NCBI GenBank assembly: GCA_007182875.1
Contig: AP019514.1
Location: forward strand, 1,984,001 to 2,048,000
Direction: 5' to 3'
DNA from: Vreelandella sulfidaeris
GTDB lineage: Bacteria; Pseudomonadota; Gammaproteobacteria; Pseudomonadales; Halomonadaceae
DNA length: 64,000 nucleotides
Each line of letters begins with the position of its first letter. Within the stretch, counting starts at the first letter, position 1. The notes beneath the pieces were generated by a model, which saw only the letters and a list, made by a program, of their open reading frames with translations, did no database searches and was not told the DNA's origin. The position numbers and the translations under genes were made by a program. This document shows positions 1 through 10,514 of this stretch, in pieces.

Positions 1-40
1 CACAGAATGTCCTCAAAGGCAGTTGAGGGAATTTGTTTCC

Positions 41-79
41 AAAGACTGTTTCTAAAGACTGCCTCTAAAATCAGTTTCT
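41..79. repeat. Imperfect 13-bp tandem repeat, three units
   Basis: Three adjacent 13-base units at 41-53, 54-66 and 67-79 share the pattern aaagactgtttct with a few substitutions; weaker copies flank them (28-40 and from 80). They lie just upstream of the LysR start codon at 100. The repeat is directly visible; any function is unknown. Confidence 0.6.
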
Positions 80-99
80 CAAGACTACGGCGCTTAATT

Positions 100-991
100 A
101 TGTTCAATGCCCATTATTTTCGTACGTTTATTACGCTTGTAGAAACAGGGAGTTTTACACGTACCGCGCAACGTTTAGAAATGACCCAGCCCGGCGTAAG
201 CCAACATGTACGCAAGTTAGAGCATTATTTAAGCAAAGAGCTGCTGGAGCGAAAGGGACGCAGTTTTACCTTAACTGAATCGGGCCGACGTGCTTATGAT
301 TACGCCTTAAAGCTATTTGCTGAGCATGAGCAGTTTCGACACGGGCTAGATGATGACTCGTTAGACAGTGGCGACTGTCGTATTGCTTCTCCGGGCAGCG
401 TCGGCTTGATGTTCTATCCGTTCATATTGGGACAGCAGCAAATGCATCCTAATTTAACGGTCAACTATAGTTTTGCGTTTAATCACGAGATTGTGAATGA
501 TCTGCTTGAAGGGCGCTACGATATCGGCATAGTGACCGAGGCAATGAGCCATCCAGAGCTACATTGCAGTATTTGGCATCAGGAACCGCTTTGCTTGGTT
601 GTCCCTGCGGATTTTGCGGGCGGTACGCTGTCAGATTTAATGGGCATCGGCTTTCTCAACTATTACGACGGCATCAACCACGCCAACGCGTTATTGCGCG
701 CAAATTATCCCGACGAGTTTCGTTCCATGACGCATTTCCGTCACCAGGGGTTTTACCAATGAGGTCAGCATGGTGTTGGATGCGGTAGCCAGGGGGTTAG
801 GGTTTACCGTGGTATCGAGGCTCGTACTGGAAACATCCCCTTGGCAGCGACAAGTAAAAGAACTGAACTTACCCAACGCCGTCAACGAAGTGCTTTACCT
901 ACTGCGCCGTCGTGACTCTGTATTACCGAAGCGCTACGAGAAGCTGTTAGACGGTTTTCACGCGCAGCGTATGCAGAAAAAACGCCCCTGA
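100..991 (+). CDS. LysR-family transcriptional regulator (one frameshift)
   Basis: This is a LysR-type DNA-binding regulator. The N-terminal winged helix-turn-helix is clear in residues 1-60 (FRTFITLVETGSFTRTAQRL, then TQPGVSQHVRKLE), followed by a substrate-binding domain. The ATG at 100 is chosen because it starts the HTH in the usual position; the longer reading upstream runs through the 13-bp repeats and looks untranslated. The frame breaks near 749, where a run of four T should be three; removing one T joins GFTNEVSMVLDAVARGLGF in a single frame. The effector and targets cannot be told. It converges with gcvP, with a shared hairpin terminator at its stop codon. Confidence 0.85.
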
Positions 992-1023
992 TGCTATCGA
1001 ACGGTTAAGGCAGCAGGGGCGTT
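981..1023. terminator. Bidirectional hairpin terminator between LysR and gcvP
   Basis: AACGCCCCTG (981-990) pairs with CAGGGGCGTT (1014-1023) around a 23-base loop, followed by a T-rich stretch on the plus strand and preceded by an A-run that gives a T-run on minus. It overlaps the LysR stop codon and lies 20 bases from the gcvP stop, so it can serve both convergent genes. Confidence 0.7.
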
Positions 1024-1042
1024 ACTCTATTTTTCAGCGAGA

Positions 1043-3937
1043 TTAATCACGATACTCATCAATACTTGGGCACGAGCAAATCAGCTGTCGGTCGCCAAAC
1101 ACGTTATCGACGCGGTTAACGGCAGGCCAGTATTTAGCAGCTTGCACGGCAGCAGAGGGGAACGCTGCTAATTGGCGATCATAAGGTCGCTTCCAGTCGC
1201 TATCCATCAGGTCTGCTTGCGTATGGGGTGCATTCACCAGCGGATTATTATCCAGCGGCCATTCACCACTTTCGACTCGTGCGATCTCCTTCCGAATCGC
1301 AATCATGGCATCGCAAAACCGATCTATTTCATACAGCGACTCAGATTCTGTCGGCTCGATCATCAGTGTGCCTGGTACGGGGAACGACATGGTAGGCGCA
1401 TGGAAGCCGTAATCCATTAAACGCTTGGCAATATCTTCTTCACTGATCCCTGAAGCAGCTTTGAGCGGACGAATATCGATAATGCATTCGTGGGCGACGG
1501 TGCCGTTCTGGCCTCGATAGAGGATCGGGAATGATGCTTCCAAACGCTTGGCAATATAATTAGCGTTGAGGATGGCAAGCTCTGTGGCTTCCCGCAGCCC
1601 GCGTGCGCCCATCATTTTAATATAGGCCCATGAAATGGGCAGAATAGAGGCACTGCCAAAGGCTGCCGCGGACACCGCGCCGCTGTCGCTATTCACACCG
1701 TTGATCGGCGTTACCACATGGTTAGAAACGTAGGGCGCAAGGTGCGCTTTAACGCCGATAGGGCCCATGCCTGGGCCGCCGCCACCATGGGGGATGCAGA
1801 ACGTTTTGTGCAGGTTAAGGTGAGACACATCACCGCCAAAATCGCCGGGCCGGGTTAATCCAACCTGGGCATTCATGTTGGCGCCATCGATGTAGACCTG
1901 ACCACCATTGTCATGCACGACTTTGCACGCTTCACGCACGCTGGTTTCAAACACACCATGGGTGGATGGGTAGGTCAGCATAATGGCCGACAGCTGATCA
2001 CGGTGTTGCTCGGCTTTAGCACGCAAATCCGCCATATCAATGTTGCCGTTATGATCGCACTCAACGACGACCACCTTCATTTGCACCATGGCCGCTGAGG
2101 CAGGATTGGTGCCGTGAGCGGAGCTGGGAATCAAGCAGACATCACGATGCCCCTCACCTTGGGCAGCTTGGTAACGGCGAATCGCCACTAATCCCGCATA
2201 TTCCCCCCTGCGCGCCCGAGTTGGGCTGCATAGAAAGGTGATCATAGCCGGTGACTTCGACCAAAAGGCCGAGAGTTCGTCGATCATCTGTTGATAGCCG
2301 GCAACTTGGTCGCGAGGCGCGAAGGGATGCAGGTGCGCAAACGAGGGCCAGGAAACAGGGATCATTTCGCTAGTGGCGTTGAGCTTCATGGTGCAGGAGC
2401 CGAGCGGGATCATTGCATGAGCAAGCGACAGATCCTTATTCTCCAGCCGTTTCAAGTAACGCAGCATTTCGGTTTCGCTGCGGTAGCGGCTAAAGGTGGG
2501 GTGGCTCAAAAGTCACTTTCGCGCTGGCAGGCGGCAGGAATACCAGAAACGCCGTCAGCAACCACCTGTTCGTCCAATACCGCAACGGAAAGGCCGTGCT
2601 CATTGCCTAGCAGCACGTCAAACAGCGTTGCTACGTCGTGGGCGGTGGTGGTTTCATCCAGGCTGATGCTTACATCACCATTGGCGAAGTAGTGCAGGTT
2701 AATATCATGCGTCATGGCGCGGCCATGAATCTTACCTGCATCCACGCCCGTTAAACAAAGCGTATCAAACCAGCTATCATGCGCGAGTGTTACGCCTGCC
2801 TGTTTAAGGCCCTGAGCGAGCAGGGTTGCCAAGCGGTGTACGCGCCCAGCGATTTTACGTAACCCTTCAGCCCCATGATACGTAGCATAAAAGCCTGCGA
2901 TATTGGCCAGTAGCGCCTGAGCCGTGCAGATGTTGGACGTCGCTTTCTCGCGGCGAATATGCTGTTCACGCGTTTGCATCGCCATGCGCAGGGCGGTATT
3001 GCCACGGCTATCTTTAGATACACCGATAATGCGACCAGGAATAGAGCGCTTGAGCTTATCGGATGTCGCAAAGAATGCAGCATGCGGGCCACCAAAACCC
3101 ATCGGCACCCCAAAACGTTGGGAGTTACCGACCACAATGTCAGCGCCCAGTGTGCCGGGTTCCTTTAGTAACACCAGGCTCAATAGGTCGGTAGCCACGC
3201 AGGTCATGATATTGCGTTCAGACGCAGCGCTTAATAGCGGTGCTAAGTCACGTACTTCGCCGCTGGCAGACGGGTACTGGACAAGAGCACCAAAAACATC
3301 GTGGTTGGCCAACTCTTCGGCAGGGCCTGTGATCAAATCAAAACCAAAAAATTCGGCGCGGGTTTTGACCACATCCAGCGTTTGCGGGAAAACGTCGTCA
3401 GCAACGAAGAAAGCGTTGGATTTGCTTTTTTTATTGCCACGCTTGCACAACGCCATCGCTTCGGCGGCGGCGGTGGCTTCGTCGAGCAGTGAGGCGTTCG
3501 CAAGCTCCATACCGGTCAGGTCCATGATGACTTGCTGGAAGTTAAGCAAGCCTTCCAAGCGCCCTTGAGAAATCTCCGGTTGGTAGGGCGTGTAAGCCGT
3601 ATACCAACCGGGATTCTCTAATACGTTGCGCTGGATCACCGCCGGCATATGGGTGCCGTAATAGCCCTGGCCGATATAGCTTTTAGCGATACGGTTTTGT
3701 CGGGCCAGCTGTGCTAGGTATTCTAACGCTTCTGCCCTCACTCCGAGGTTCTTCAAGTGCCAGTTCTCGGCCAAGGCGGATATCGCTCGGCACGGTCTGC
3801 TCGATCAGATCTTCCATGTGCTGCATGTTGAGCGCTTTTAACATCGTGGCTATATCATCGCGGCTAGGGCCGTTATGACGTTTGATAAAAGCATCGTGGT
3901 CGGCCAGCTCGGCCAGGCGGCGTGTTTCAAGAGGCAT
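1043..3937 (-). CDS. gcvP: Glycine dehydrogenase (decarboxylating), P-protein (frameshifted)
   Basis: P-protein of the glycine cleavage system: PLP-dependent decarboxylation of glycine with transfer of aminomethyl to the lipoyl group of H-protein. The gene spans about 964 codons, the normal full length. The PLP lysine is in [15 protein letters not shown], and [11 protein letters not shown] and AHGTNPASA are family hallmarks. The ATG at 3937 gives the usual short lead before the [17 protein letters not shown] region. The frame breaks near 3736 (extra G), near 2510 (a T-run one short), and there is a compensating pair between about 2260 and 2205 (one T lost, one G gained) that garbles about 20 residues. 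All are homopolymer changes, so the gene is probably intact in the organism. It lies downstream of gcvH on the same strand. Confidence 0.95.
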
Positions 3938-4020
3938 GAAGAAGATTCCGAACGTTAAGAGAGAACCGTGCAGGGTAATAGCGAAGCGCCTGCCTGAAAA
4001 GGCAGGCACCTGTATACGTT

Positions 4021-4409
4021 TTATTCGTCAGCGCTAAGAGTCGCTTGATAGGCATCTGCATCTAGCAAGCCGTCAAGGGAATTGCCATCTAGGCGTACTT
4101 TCATGATCCAGCCGCCTTGATAAGGCGCTTCATTGACTGTTTCAGGGCATCTTCAAGCGATTCGTTGACTTCGATGACTTCACCATTAACGGGCGAGTAA
4201 AGGTCCGAAGCGGCCTTAACGGATTCTATAACGCCAAACTCTTGGCCTTTGCTCAGTTCTGTACCCACTTCAGGTAACTCAACAAACACCACATCGCCTA
4301 GCGCTTGCTGGGCATGATCAGTGATACCGACAGTAACGGTGCCATCTTTATTATCGAGCACCCATTCGTGGCTTTCAGCGTAATGGAGATTGGCGGGAAG
4401 ATTGCTCAT
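4021..4409 (-). CDS. gcvH: Glycine cleavage system H protein (frameshifted)
   Basis: H-protein is the lipoylated shuttle of glycine cleavage, moving the aminomethyl arm between the P, T and L proteins. The lipoyl-attachment lysine is in the motif [12 protein letters not shown]. About 128 codons, as expected. The frame breaks near 4145, where a C-run is one short; restoring it gives the conserved C-terminal stretch [15 protein letters not shown] and the stop at 4021. The stop is about 83 bases from the gcvP start, so gcvH-gcvP are likely one transcript. It is divergent from the glycine/alanine symporter gene across a 400-base region. Confidence 0.95.
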
Positions 4410-4810
4410 GATGTTTTCCTATATGAAACAGTTTTCTGGACCCGAGCATACTAGCGGTTGTCGCTTGGCTTGGCGACTAGCAGTTGATGCAATGTCTGTT
4501 GCTTAGCTGGGTACCGAGCCGAGTAAATGATAGCGCATGTTAACGTGTTTCCGATCGGAAACAAATTTCTTGATTACTCCATTGGTGCGCCAATGCCGTA
4601 AACTGTTTTGGTAATGTAGCGCATAGAATTTGGTTATGAGAAAAGCGGCATCCTCTATGCACAAGCGACATCACCGTAGATGCTTACTAAGTTTATGGTG
4701 TAAAACATTCGAATCGTACGCTAGCCACTAGTAGCGACGTCAGAACTAACCGTAATCGCAATAAACCAACAATACACACCATTAGTTACCAACAAAGCGA
4801 GGAGATAGTC
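4410..4810. promoter_or_regulatory. Divergent control region between gcvH and the symporter gene
   Basis: About 400 bases without a gene between two divergent starts, so promoters for both should be here. Two structures are visible: a perfect 16-base palindrome at 4547-4562 and an inverted repeat CATTGG/CCAATG with a 4-base loop near 4579-4594. I looked for the conserved core of a glycine riboswitch and could not see it. A good ribosome-binding site (aggaga, about 4799-4805) precedes the GTG of the symporter. Confidence 0.5.
4547..4562. promoter_or_regulatory. Perfect 16-bp palindrome, possible operator
   Basis: GTTTCCGA is followed directly by its complement TCGGAAAC, a gapless perfect palindrome in the centre of the gcvH/symporter divergent region. 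Size and symmetry suit a dimeric repressor or activator. It has no T-run, so a terminator is less likely. The cognate regulator is unknown. Confidence 0.45.
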
Positions 4811-6218
4811 GTGGAAACATTAACCAGCCTGTTAGGGGCGATCAATGGCGTGGTCTGGGGCCCCGTCATGTTGATTCTGCTACTCGGTGTGGGGATTTAC
4901 CTGCAGCTTGGCTTGAAACTGATGCCGATTAGAAAGCTCGGCATGGGTTTCAAGCTAATGTGGCAGGGCGAGAAGCCAAGCCTGGGGTGGGCAAAGCGGC
5001 CGTTGCTAAAGAGGGAGATGAAGGGGAAATATCTCCCTTCGACGCTTTGATGACCGCACTCTCTGCGACCATCGGTACCGGTAATATCGCCGGTGTCGCT
5101 ACGGCCATTGCCCTTGGTGGGCCTGGCGCTGTGTTTTGGATGTGGATTACCGCGCTGGTGGGGATGGCAACTAAGTTTGCCGAAGCGGTGCTGGCCGTGC
5201 GCTATCGCGAAACAGATAGTACTGGCTTTCACGTCGGTGGGCCGATGTTTTATATCAAAAACGGCTTGGGCAAAAGTGGCTTTGGCTAGGGGGTGTGTTT
5301 GCTTTCTTTGGTGCGGTAGCCGCCTTCGGTATTGGTAATACCGTACAGTCAAACTCGGTTGCTGATGCTATGGACGCTACTTTTGGTATCCCCACATGGT
5401 TGAGTGGCGTCGTCATTATGGTGCTGGCCGGGGCGGTGATACTCGGCGGCATTAAGCGTATTGCCAAGGTGGCGGGTAAGCTGGTTCCCATCATGGGCAT
5501 TGCTTATGTAGTGGCAGGCCTGCTGGTATTGATTATAAATGCCGGACAGATCGGTGAAGCCTTTGGGTTGATCTTCTACTACGCCTTTAACCCCATGGCC
5601 GCTGCCGGTGGATTCGCCGGCGCTGCGGTGATGGCGGCGATTCGTTTTGGTGTTGCACGCGGTATCTTCTCCAACGAAGCGGGCTTGGGGAGCGCGCCGA
5701 TCGCACACGCAGCGGCGAAAACCAAAAATCCGGTGCGCCAAGGCTTAATCGCGATGCTGGGCACCTTTATCGATACCATCATTGTCTGCACGATTACTGC
5801 GTTGGTCATTTTGACCTCCACCGTTTGGATAGAGGGGCGAAGCGGGGGCATCGCTGACCGCGCTCTCTTTGACGCCGCGCTGCCTGGCTTTGGTAATCAA
5901 ATCGTAGCGGTCGCCTTGGCGATTTTCGCTTTTACCACCATCCTAGGTTGGTCATTTTACGGTGAGAAGTGCTGCCAGTTCCTGTTTGGTACTCGCTCTA
6001 TTATGATCTATCGGGTGCTGTTCGTACTGGCTATCCCGCTGGGCGCTATCGCTCAACTGGGCTTTATCTGGCTCATGGCGGATACCTTCAACGCTATGAT
6101 GGCGATCCCAAACCTGATTGCCCTGGCACTGCTTTCGCCGGTAGTCTTTAAGCTAACCAAGGACTATTTCGACGGTAAAGACGTATTGCCGGGTGAAGAA
6201 CTGGAACATGATCAATAA
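4811..6218 (+). CDS. AGCS-family alanine/glycine:cation symporter (frameshifted)
   Basis: A sodium-coupled alanine/glycine importer of the inner membrane. The family signatures [39 protein letters not shown] and the later [19 protein letters not shown] segment are all present, with about ten hydrophobic segments over roughly 468 residues. The GTG at 4811 is used because it follows a good ribosome-binding site. Breaks lie near 4968 (a G-run one short) and near 5273 (an A-run one short). Placed between divergent gcvHP and downstream gcvT, it probably supplies glycine for cleavage; that is inferred from context. Confidence 0.92.
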
Positions 6219-6277
6219 AACTTCTCCGCTTGTTATGTGCGTTGTAAGTGAATAATTGATTTGAAGACAAATAGAGT

Positions 6278-6311
6278 CGGGAAGACACGCAGGTGGCTTC
6301 CCGTTCTCTTT
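6278..6311 (+). terminator. Hairpin between the symporter gene and gcvT
   Basis: CGGGAAG (6278-6284) pairs with CTTCCCG (6297-6303), followed by TTCTCTTT. It can end the symporter transcript or act as an attenuator in the gcvT leader; the gcvT start follows 38 bases later. The stem is short, hence moderate confidence. Confidence 0.5.
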
Positions 6312-6341
6312 AGTGACGAATTTTTAAGTGAGGAAAGCCCC

Positions 6342-7451
6342 ATGACTGAATTAAAGCAAACGCCGCTGCACGCGCTGCACCTCAAGCTGGGCGCCAAGAT
6401 GGTCCCTTTGCAGGCTACGATATGCCGGTGCAGTATCCGTTGGGGGTCAAAAAGAGCATGAGCACACCCGCCAGCAGTGCGGGTTGTTTGATGTGTCTCA
6501 TATGGGGCAAATCTGTGTTTCTGGTGACAACGTTGCCGAAGCCCTGGAAACGCTGATACCTGCAGATTTGGTAGGGCTGGAGAAAGGCGCGCAGCGATAC
6601 GGGCTATTCACCAGCACCGAAGGCGGCATTATTGACGATCTAATGGTGGTTAACGCGGGTGATCATTTCTATTTAGTGGTAAACGCGGCCTGCAAAGACC
6701 AAGACTTGGCTCACTTGCGCCTTAACTTGGCGGCAACGCATACCATTGAGCCGTTGGATCGTGGCTTGTTGGCGCTGCAGGGACCGCAGGCCAAGGATGT
6801 GATGCAGCGGCTGTGCCCAGAAGCCTGTGAGCTTGTGTTTATGCAACATGGCCGCTTCACCATTGCAGGCCAGGAAGTGTGGGTAAGTCGCAGTGGCTAT
6901 ACGGGCGAAGACGGGTTTGAGATTTCAGTTGCTGCTGATGCCTGTGAAGCGTTCGCCCAGCAGTTGTTAGCCGAGCCAGAGGTAGAGGCGATCGGTTTGG
7001 GCGCGCGTGACTCACTACGTTTAGAAGCCGGTTTATGCCTCTACGGGCACGATATGGATATGCAGACTACCCCTGTAGAAGCTGGCCTTATATGGGCGAT
7101 TGGCAAACCTCGGCGCCATGGCGGTGATCGCGCCGGTGGTTTTCCTGGCGCTGATGTAATTCTTCATCAAGTCGATGCCAAAGATCATACCCGTAAGCGC
7201 GTTGGGCTGTTGGCTGAAGGCCGTGCGCCGGTGCGCGAAGGCGCGCCATTAGTGGATGAAGCGGGCAATGATGTTGGGGTGGTTACTTCCGGGAGCTTTG
7301 GCCCAAGTGTGGGTAAGCCGGTGGCCATGGGTTACGTGAGTCGCGAACTGGAAGCACCGCAAACCAATGTGTTCGCCGTCGTTCGCGGTAAACAGTTACC
7401 CATGGTAGTCACCCCATGCCCTTCGTGAAACCTGGCTATTTCCGTGGTTAA
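6342..7451 (+). CDS. gcvT: Aminomethyltransferase, glycine cleavage T protein (frameshifted)
   Basis: T-protein releases ammonia from the aminomethyl-lipoyl H-protein and passes the one-carbon unit to tetrahydrofolate. Conserved segments are CGLFDVSHMGQ near the N-terminus, SRSGYTGEDGFEI in the middle, and KPRRHGGDRAGGFPG toward the C-terminus. The ATG at 6342 follows a gagg-type ribosome-binding site. Breaks lie at about 6410 (T-run short by one), 6452 (A-run short by one) and 7415 (C-run short by one); the last moves the stop to 7451 and restores a VKPGYFRG tail. About 370 codons, the usual length. It is not co-transcribed with gcvHP, which is on the other strand. Confidence 0.94.
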
Positions 7452-7496
7452 AAGGGCGCTTAAGCAGCGTTCTTAATGCGTACTGTCAGAACCACA

Positions 7497-7523
7497 GCGG
7501 CCCCCTGCACTTATAGGGGCCGC
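7497..7523. terminator. Bidirectional hairpin between convergent gcvT and LysM gene
   Basis: GCGGCCCC (7497-7504) pairs perfectly with GGGGCCGC (7516-7523). It sits between two convergent genes. There is no strong T-run on either side, so termination strength is uncertain. Confidence 0.5.
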
Positions 7524-7544
7524 GAGGTTAATAAGCGAAGCGTT

Positions 7545-8503
7545 CTAGCGCAGAACCTGCTTGGGATCGATGGGTTTGCCGCCTTGGCGCAGATCAAAAG
7601 CAGATCATAACGCTGGGTGGCACTGCTTTTTCCTACCCTCACAAAGTGGATCTCCCGCGCTTACCTGCTTTCCTACCGCGACTAAAATGCGCTCGCAAAG
7701 GGCGTACACGGTTTGCAGGTTATCGGCATGGTGCACGATCACAACTTCGCCTAGCTGGCGCATGCCATCGGCAAAGCGTACCTCGCCGGGGCGACGGACT
7801 TAGCCTGTGCACCAGCCTGCGTTGCAAGCAGCATGGGCTGCAGTGTGCCACGACTGTCTGGTCCAAAACGACGTACCACGCGGTAATCATCCAACGGCCA
7901 TTGCCAGCGCCGAGCTGACGAAGGCAGTGGCTGGCTAGGTGCGCTACTCGTGGGAGCAGCGGCAGGGCGATTAGCACTCGATGAGCCACTAGTGCTAGCA
8001 GCGGTTCGCGTCGCTGAACTGCGCGCCCCCGAACTCCCCAGCGGAAGACTAATCACTTGGCCTATTCTCAAATGGGTGGGTGAGGCACTGGGGTTGGCGC
8101 TCTGAATGCGGCCGCTCGTTGTACCGAAATGGCGCGCGACGCTTGAAAATGTATCGCCAGGGCGAATTTGGTAGCGATAAGGGCCCCCGGAAGGCGCGCG
8201 CTCTTGTTGGCTGGGAATCAACAAGCGTTGTCCCACTTTAAGCTTGCGTGCATCCACTCCTGGGTTAAAACGTTGCAAACGTTCTAACGGGACGTTAGCC
8301 CGGGTCGCCAGCTTGCCTAGTGTATCGCCACGCTGAACCTGCACCCAACTACCGCTAATCTGGTTGGCACTAGGTACCACCGCACGTTGAGAGGGTGAGT
8401 GGGGGCGCTGGAACAGCCGGTCATTATGGCCACAACGCCTACTAGCAAGCAGTTGGTTAACCAGCCGATTAGTCGTGATCGGTTCGATTGTCCAACAAAC
8501 CAT
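7545..8503 (-). CDS. LysM lipoprotein with degenerate LytM/M23 domain, NlpD-like (frameshifted)
   Basis: A likely outer-membrane lipoprotein that binds peptidoglycan. A hydrophobic signal segment ends in a lipobox (VAIMTGC followed by SSAP). Two LysM repeats follow (VQRGDTLGKLATRANV and YQIRPGDTFSSVARHFG), then a Ser/Ala/Pro-rich linker and an M23/LytM domain beginning WQWPLDDYRVVRRFG. The His and Asp zinc ligands of active LytM enzymes are not visible: the HxH position reads YDLLFDLR. That resembles NlpD and EnvC, which activate amidases rather than cut. Breaks lie near 8410 (C-run short), 7790 and 7620. The start is uncertain: the ATG at 8503 is in another frame from the signal peptide and overlaps the acyltransferase 3' end. 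Confidence 0.7.
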
Positions 8504-9349
8504 CTTTTCCAGCCAGAGCGAATTGATCCATGTGTGGAAGCGTTCCTTATGCTGCTTTTCTTCGTGGTTATCTGGTGCATACATCCACTCAGGAATGCTG
8601 AGTTGCCGTACCTGCAACGTAACGGGCGCTTCCTTGCCGCACAAAAAAGCCCCAAAATGTCGGGGACGGGTTGGCATAGCTGATTGTCACATCCAGGATA
8701 CCATTTAGTTGGCTTCCAAGCAGGCTAAGTACTTGGGCAACACCCCCGCTTTAGGGCGTAATAAGTGACGGTAAGGGCTCTGCTGCGCATTGCGCTTATC
8801 AATCGTAAAGCGGGTGCCCTCGACAAAGTTAAAAATCGCAATCGGCGAATGTTGTGCCTGTCGACACATCCGCTGGGTAGCGGTGCGATCAATGGTGACT
8901 AAGCGAGGATTTTTGGCAATTTGTTCACGGCTAAAGCGGCGCATAAACGGGAACTCAAGTGCCCAGAAAGCCAACCCTACAATGGGAATCCAGATTAATT
9001 GCCGCTTTAGGAAAAACCGCGGCATGGGAATTCGACGATGCAAAGCCATTAACAGCATAAAAATATCAGTCCAACTACGGTGATTAGATATCACCAGCCA
9101 CCACTGCTGCGGGCTTAAATTATCAGGCACACTGGCATGCAGTTCTGGCTTAAGCCAGTGACGCATCCACCACAGATTGACGCCTATCCAGTTGAGCGCG
9201 ACGCCGTTAAGCCCGCGTAATACGACCTGCTTTAAACGTTGCCCTGGGGCAATAATTTTAAGTAGGGTCAGCATAATAAGGGGGACGCCCCAGAATAGCG
9301 TATTGAGCGTCAGCAGTAGCGCGCTAACCAGCCCCTTTAAAATAGGCAT
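8469..9349 (-). CDS. 1-acyl-glycerol-3-phosphate acyltransferase-like protein, YihG type (frameshifted)
   Basis: A membrane acyltransferase of the PlsC superfamily, closest by eye to E. coli YihG. An N-terminal hydrophobic segment is followed by the catalytic HX4D motif (NHRSWTD) and the FVEGTRFT motif. The FFLKRQLIWIPIVGLAFWAL stretch is also YihG-like. The frame breaks near 8749 (G-run short), near 8644 (T-run long by one) and near 8510 (A-run short). Restoring these joins a C-terminal segment FHTWINSLWLEKDGLLDN to the main body and gives about 293 residues, close to the family length. Its 3' end overlaps the putative start of the LysM lipoprotein gene. Confidence 0.8.
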
Positions 9350-9460
9350 ACCGCTTTTCCTTACTGTCAGGCCAATAGCTTAGGAGTGAATGCTAAAGGA
9401 TCATAGCCACGCTGCCCAGTATAAACCTAACAAGCGTGAGGATGTTTTATGGCGTTAGTC

Positions 9461-10351
9461 CTAAGTCAATGAGGGCGCTTGCACGGTCTTAAGTAGAACG
9501 GTGCGTAGTGCGTGGGCGGCTACGGAAAGCTCTTGATGAGTCAAAATGCCCACTCGGCAAGAAATGGCGGGCGCTGTCAGTGGTATGCAGCGTGCCCCTA
9601 GCTCATGCATCTGGCGAATGCACATGGAAGGTACCGCGCTCACGCCTAGGCCGTCCGCCACCATCCCTCCCTACGGTGGAAAGCTGGTGGCTTTCAAAAG
9701 CGACAGGCAGTTCCATATGCTGTTTACGCAGTTCTTGCTCAAGTAGGCGGCGGACCATGGAAGGACGTTGCAATGTAATAAAATCGTGACTGAGCAGTGT
9801 CGACCAAGCGAGTTGCGTGGACTGAATTAATTTGGATGTCGGCGGGACGACTGCGACGAAATGATCTTCAAACAGTGGCGTAAACAGTAGGCTGCCGGTA
9901 CCTTCTGGGGAAAAAGCAATGCCCATTTCCACTTGGCGGGAGCGCACCATTTCGGTGACTTCCTCATTGATAACATCGTGCACGGTAATGTTGATTTTAG
10001 GATACTGCTGGCGAAATTTAACCAATGCTGCAGGCAACAGGTTGCATGCAAAGCGGGCATTGCCGCGACACTGAGCCGCCCCAACTGAAGTGTAAAGCGC
10101 TGGCGCAAACGCTCTTCGGTATTGTCCCACTGGGCGAGTAGATGTTTGGCTAACGGTAGCAGCGACTCGCCTTCTGGGGTTAATCTGACGCTGCGGGTGC
10201 TGCGAATCAATAATTTGCCACCCAGAGACTCTTCCAGGCCTTTTATCGCCAGACTCAGCGCCGGTTGCGATAGGTGTAGCCGCTCACAGGCCTGTGTAAA
10301 ACTAAGCGTTTGAGCGACTGCCAGAAAGGCGCGTAGCTGTTTGACGGTCAT
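9461..10351 (-). CDS. LysR-family transcriptional regulator (two frameshifts)
   Basis: LysR regulator of about 297 residues with an N-terminal HTH (LRAFLAVAQTLSFTQACERL, SQPALSLAIKGLEESLG) and a C-terminal effector domain. Breaks lie near 10052 (a T-run one short, restoring MPAFACNLLPAAL) and near 9666 (an extra G, restoring TVGRMVADGLGVSAV). It is divergent from scoA across about 160 bases, the classic arrangement for a LysR regulator that controls its neighbour, so ketoacid CoA-transferase is its probable target. That target is inferred, not shown. Confidence 0.87.
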
Positions 10352-10514
10352 GGAAAGCCTTTTATAAGTTTTAAAAATAAATTGATAAGAAAAACAAACT
10401 TAACAAATATATCTTCTCGCACAACACTGGCACTATCGCAACATGCGGTTCATCTTTACCGACAGCACTTATTACGAATAGCACTTATCACCGACAACAA
10501 TGCGAGGCATAACA

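Noticed and set aside
1043-4409. gcvP and gcvH as genuine pseudogenes
   Set aside because: Every break is a one-base homopolymer change with full conserved sequence on both sides, the same pattern as in essential genes such as aspS and folD.
4410-4810. Glycine riboswitch ahead of gcvH or the symporter
   Set aside because: The conserved paired core of glycine aptamers was not seen on either strand.
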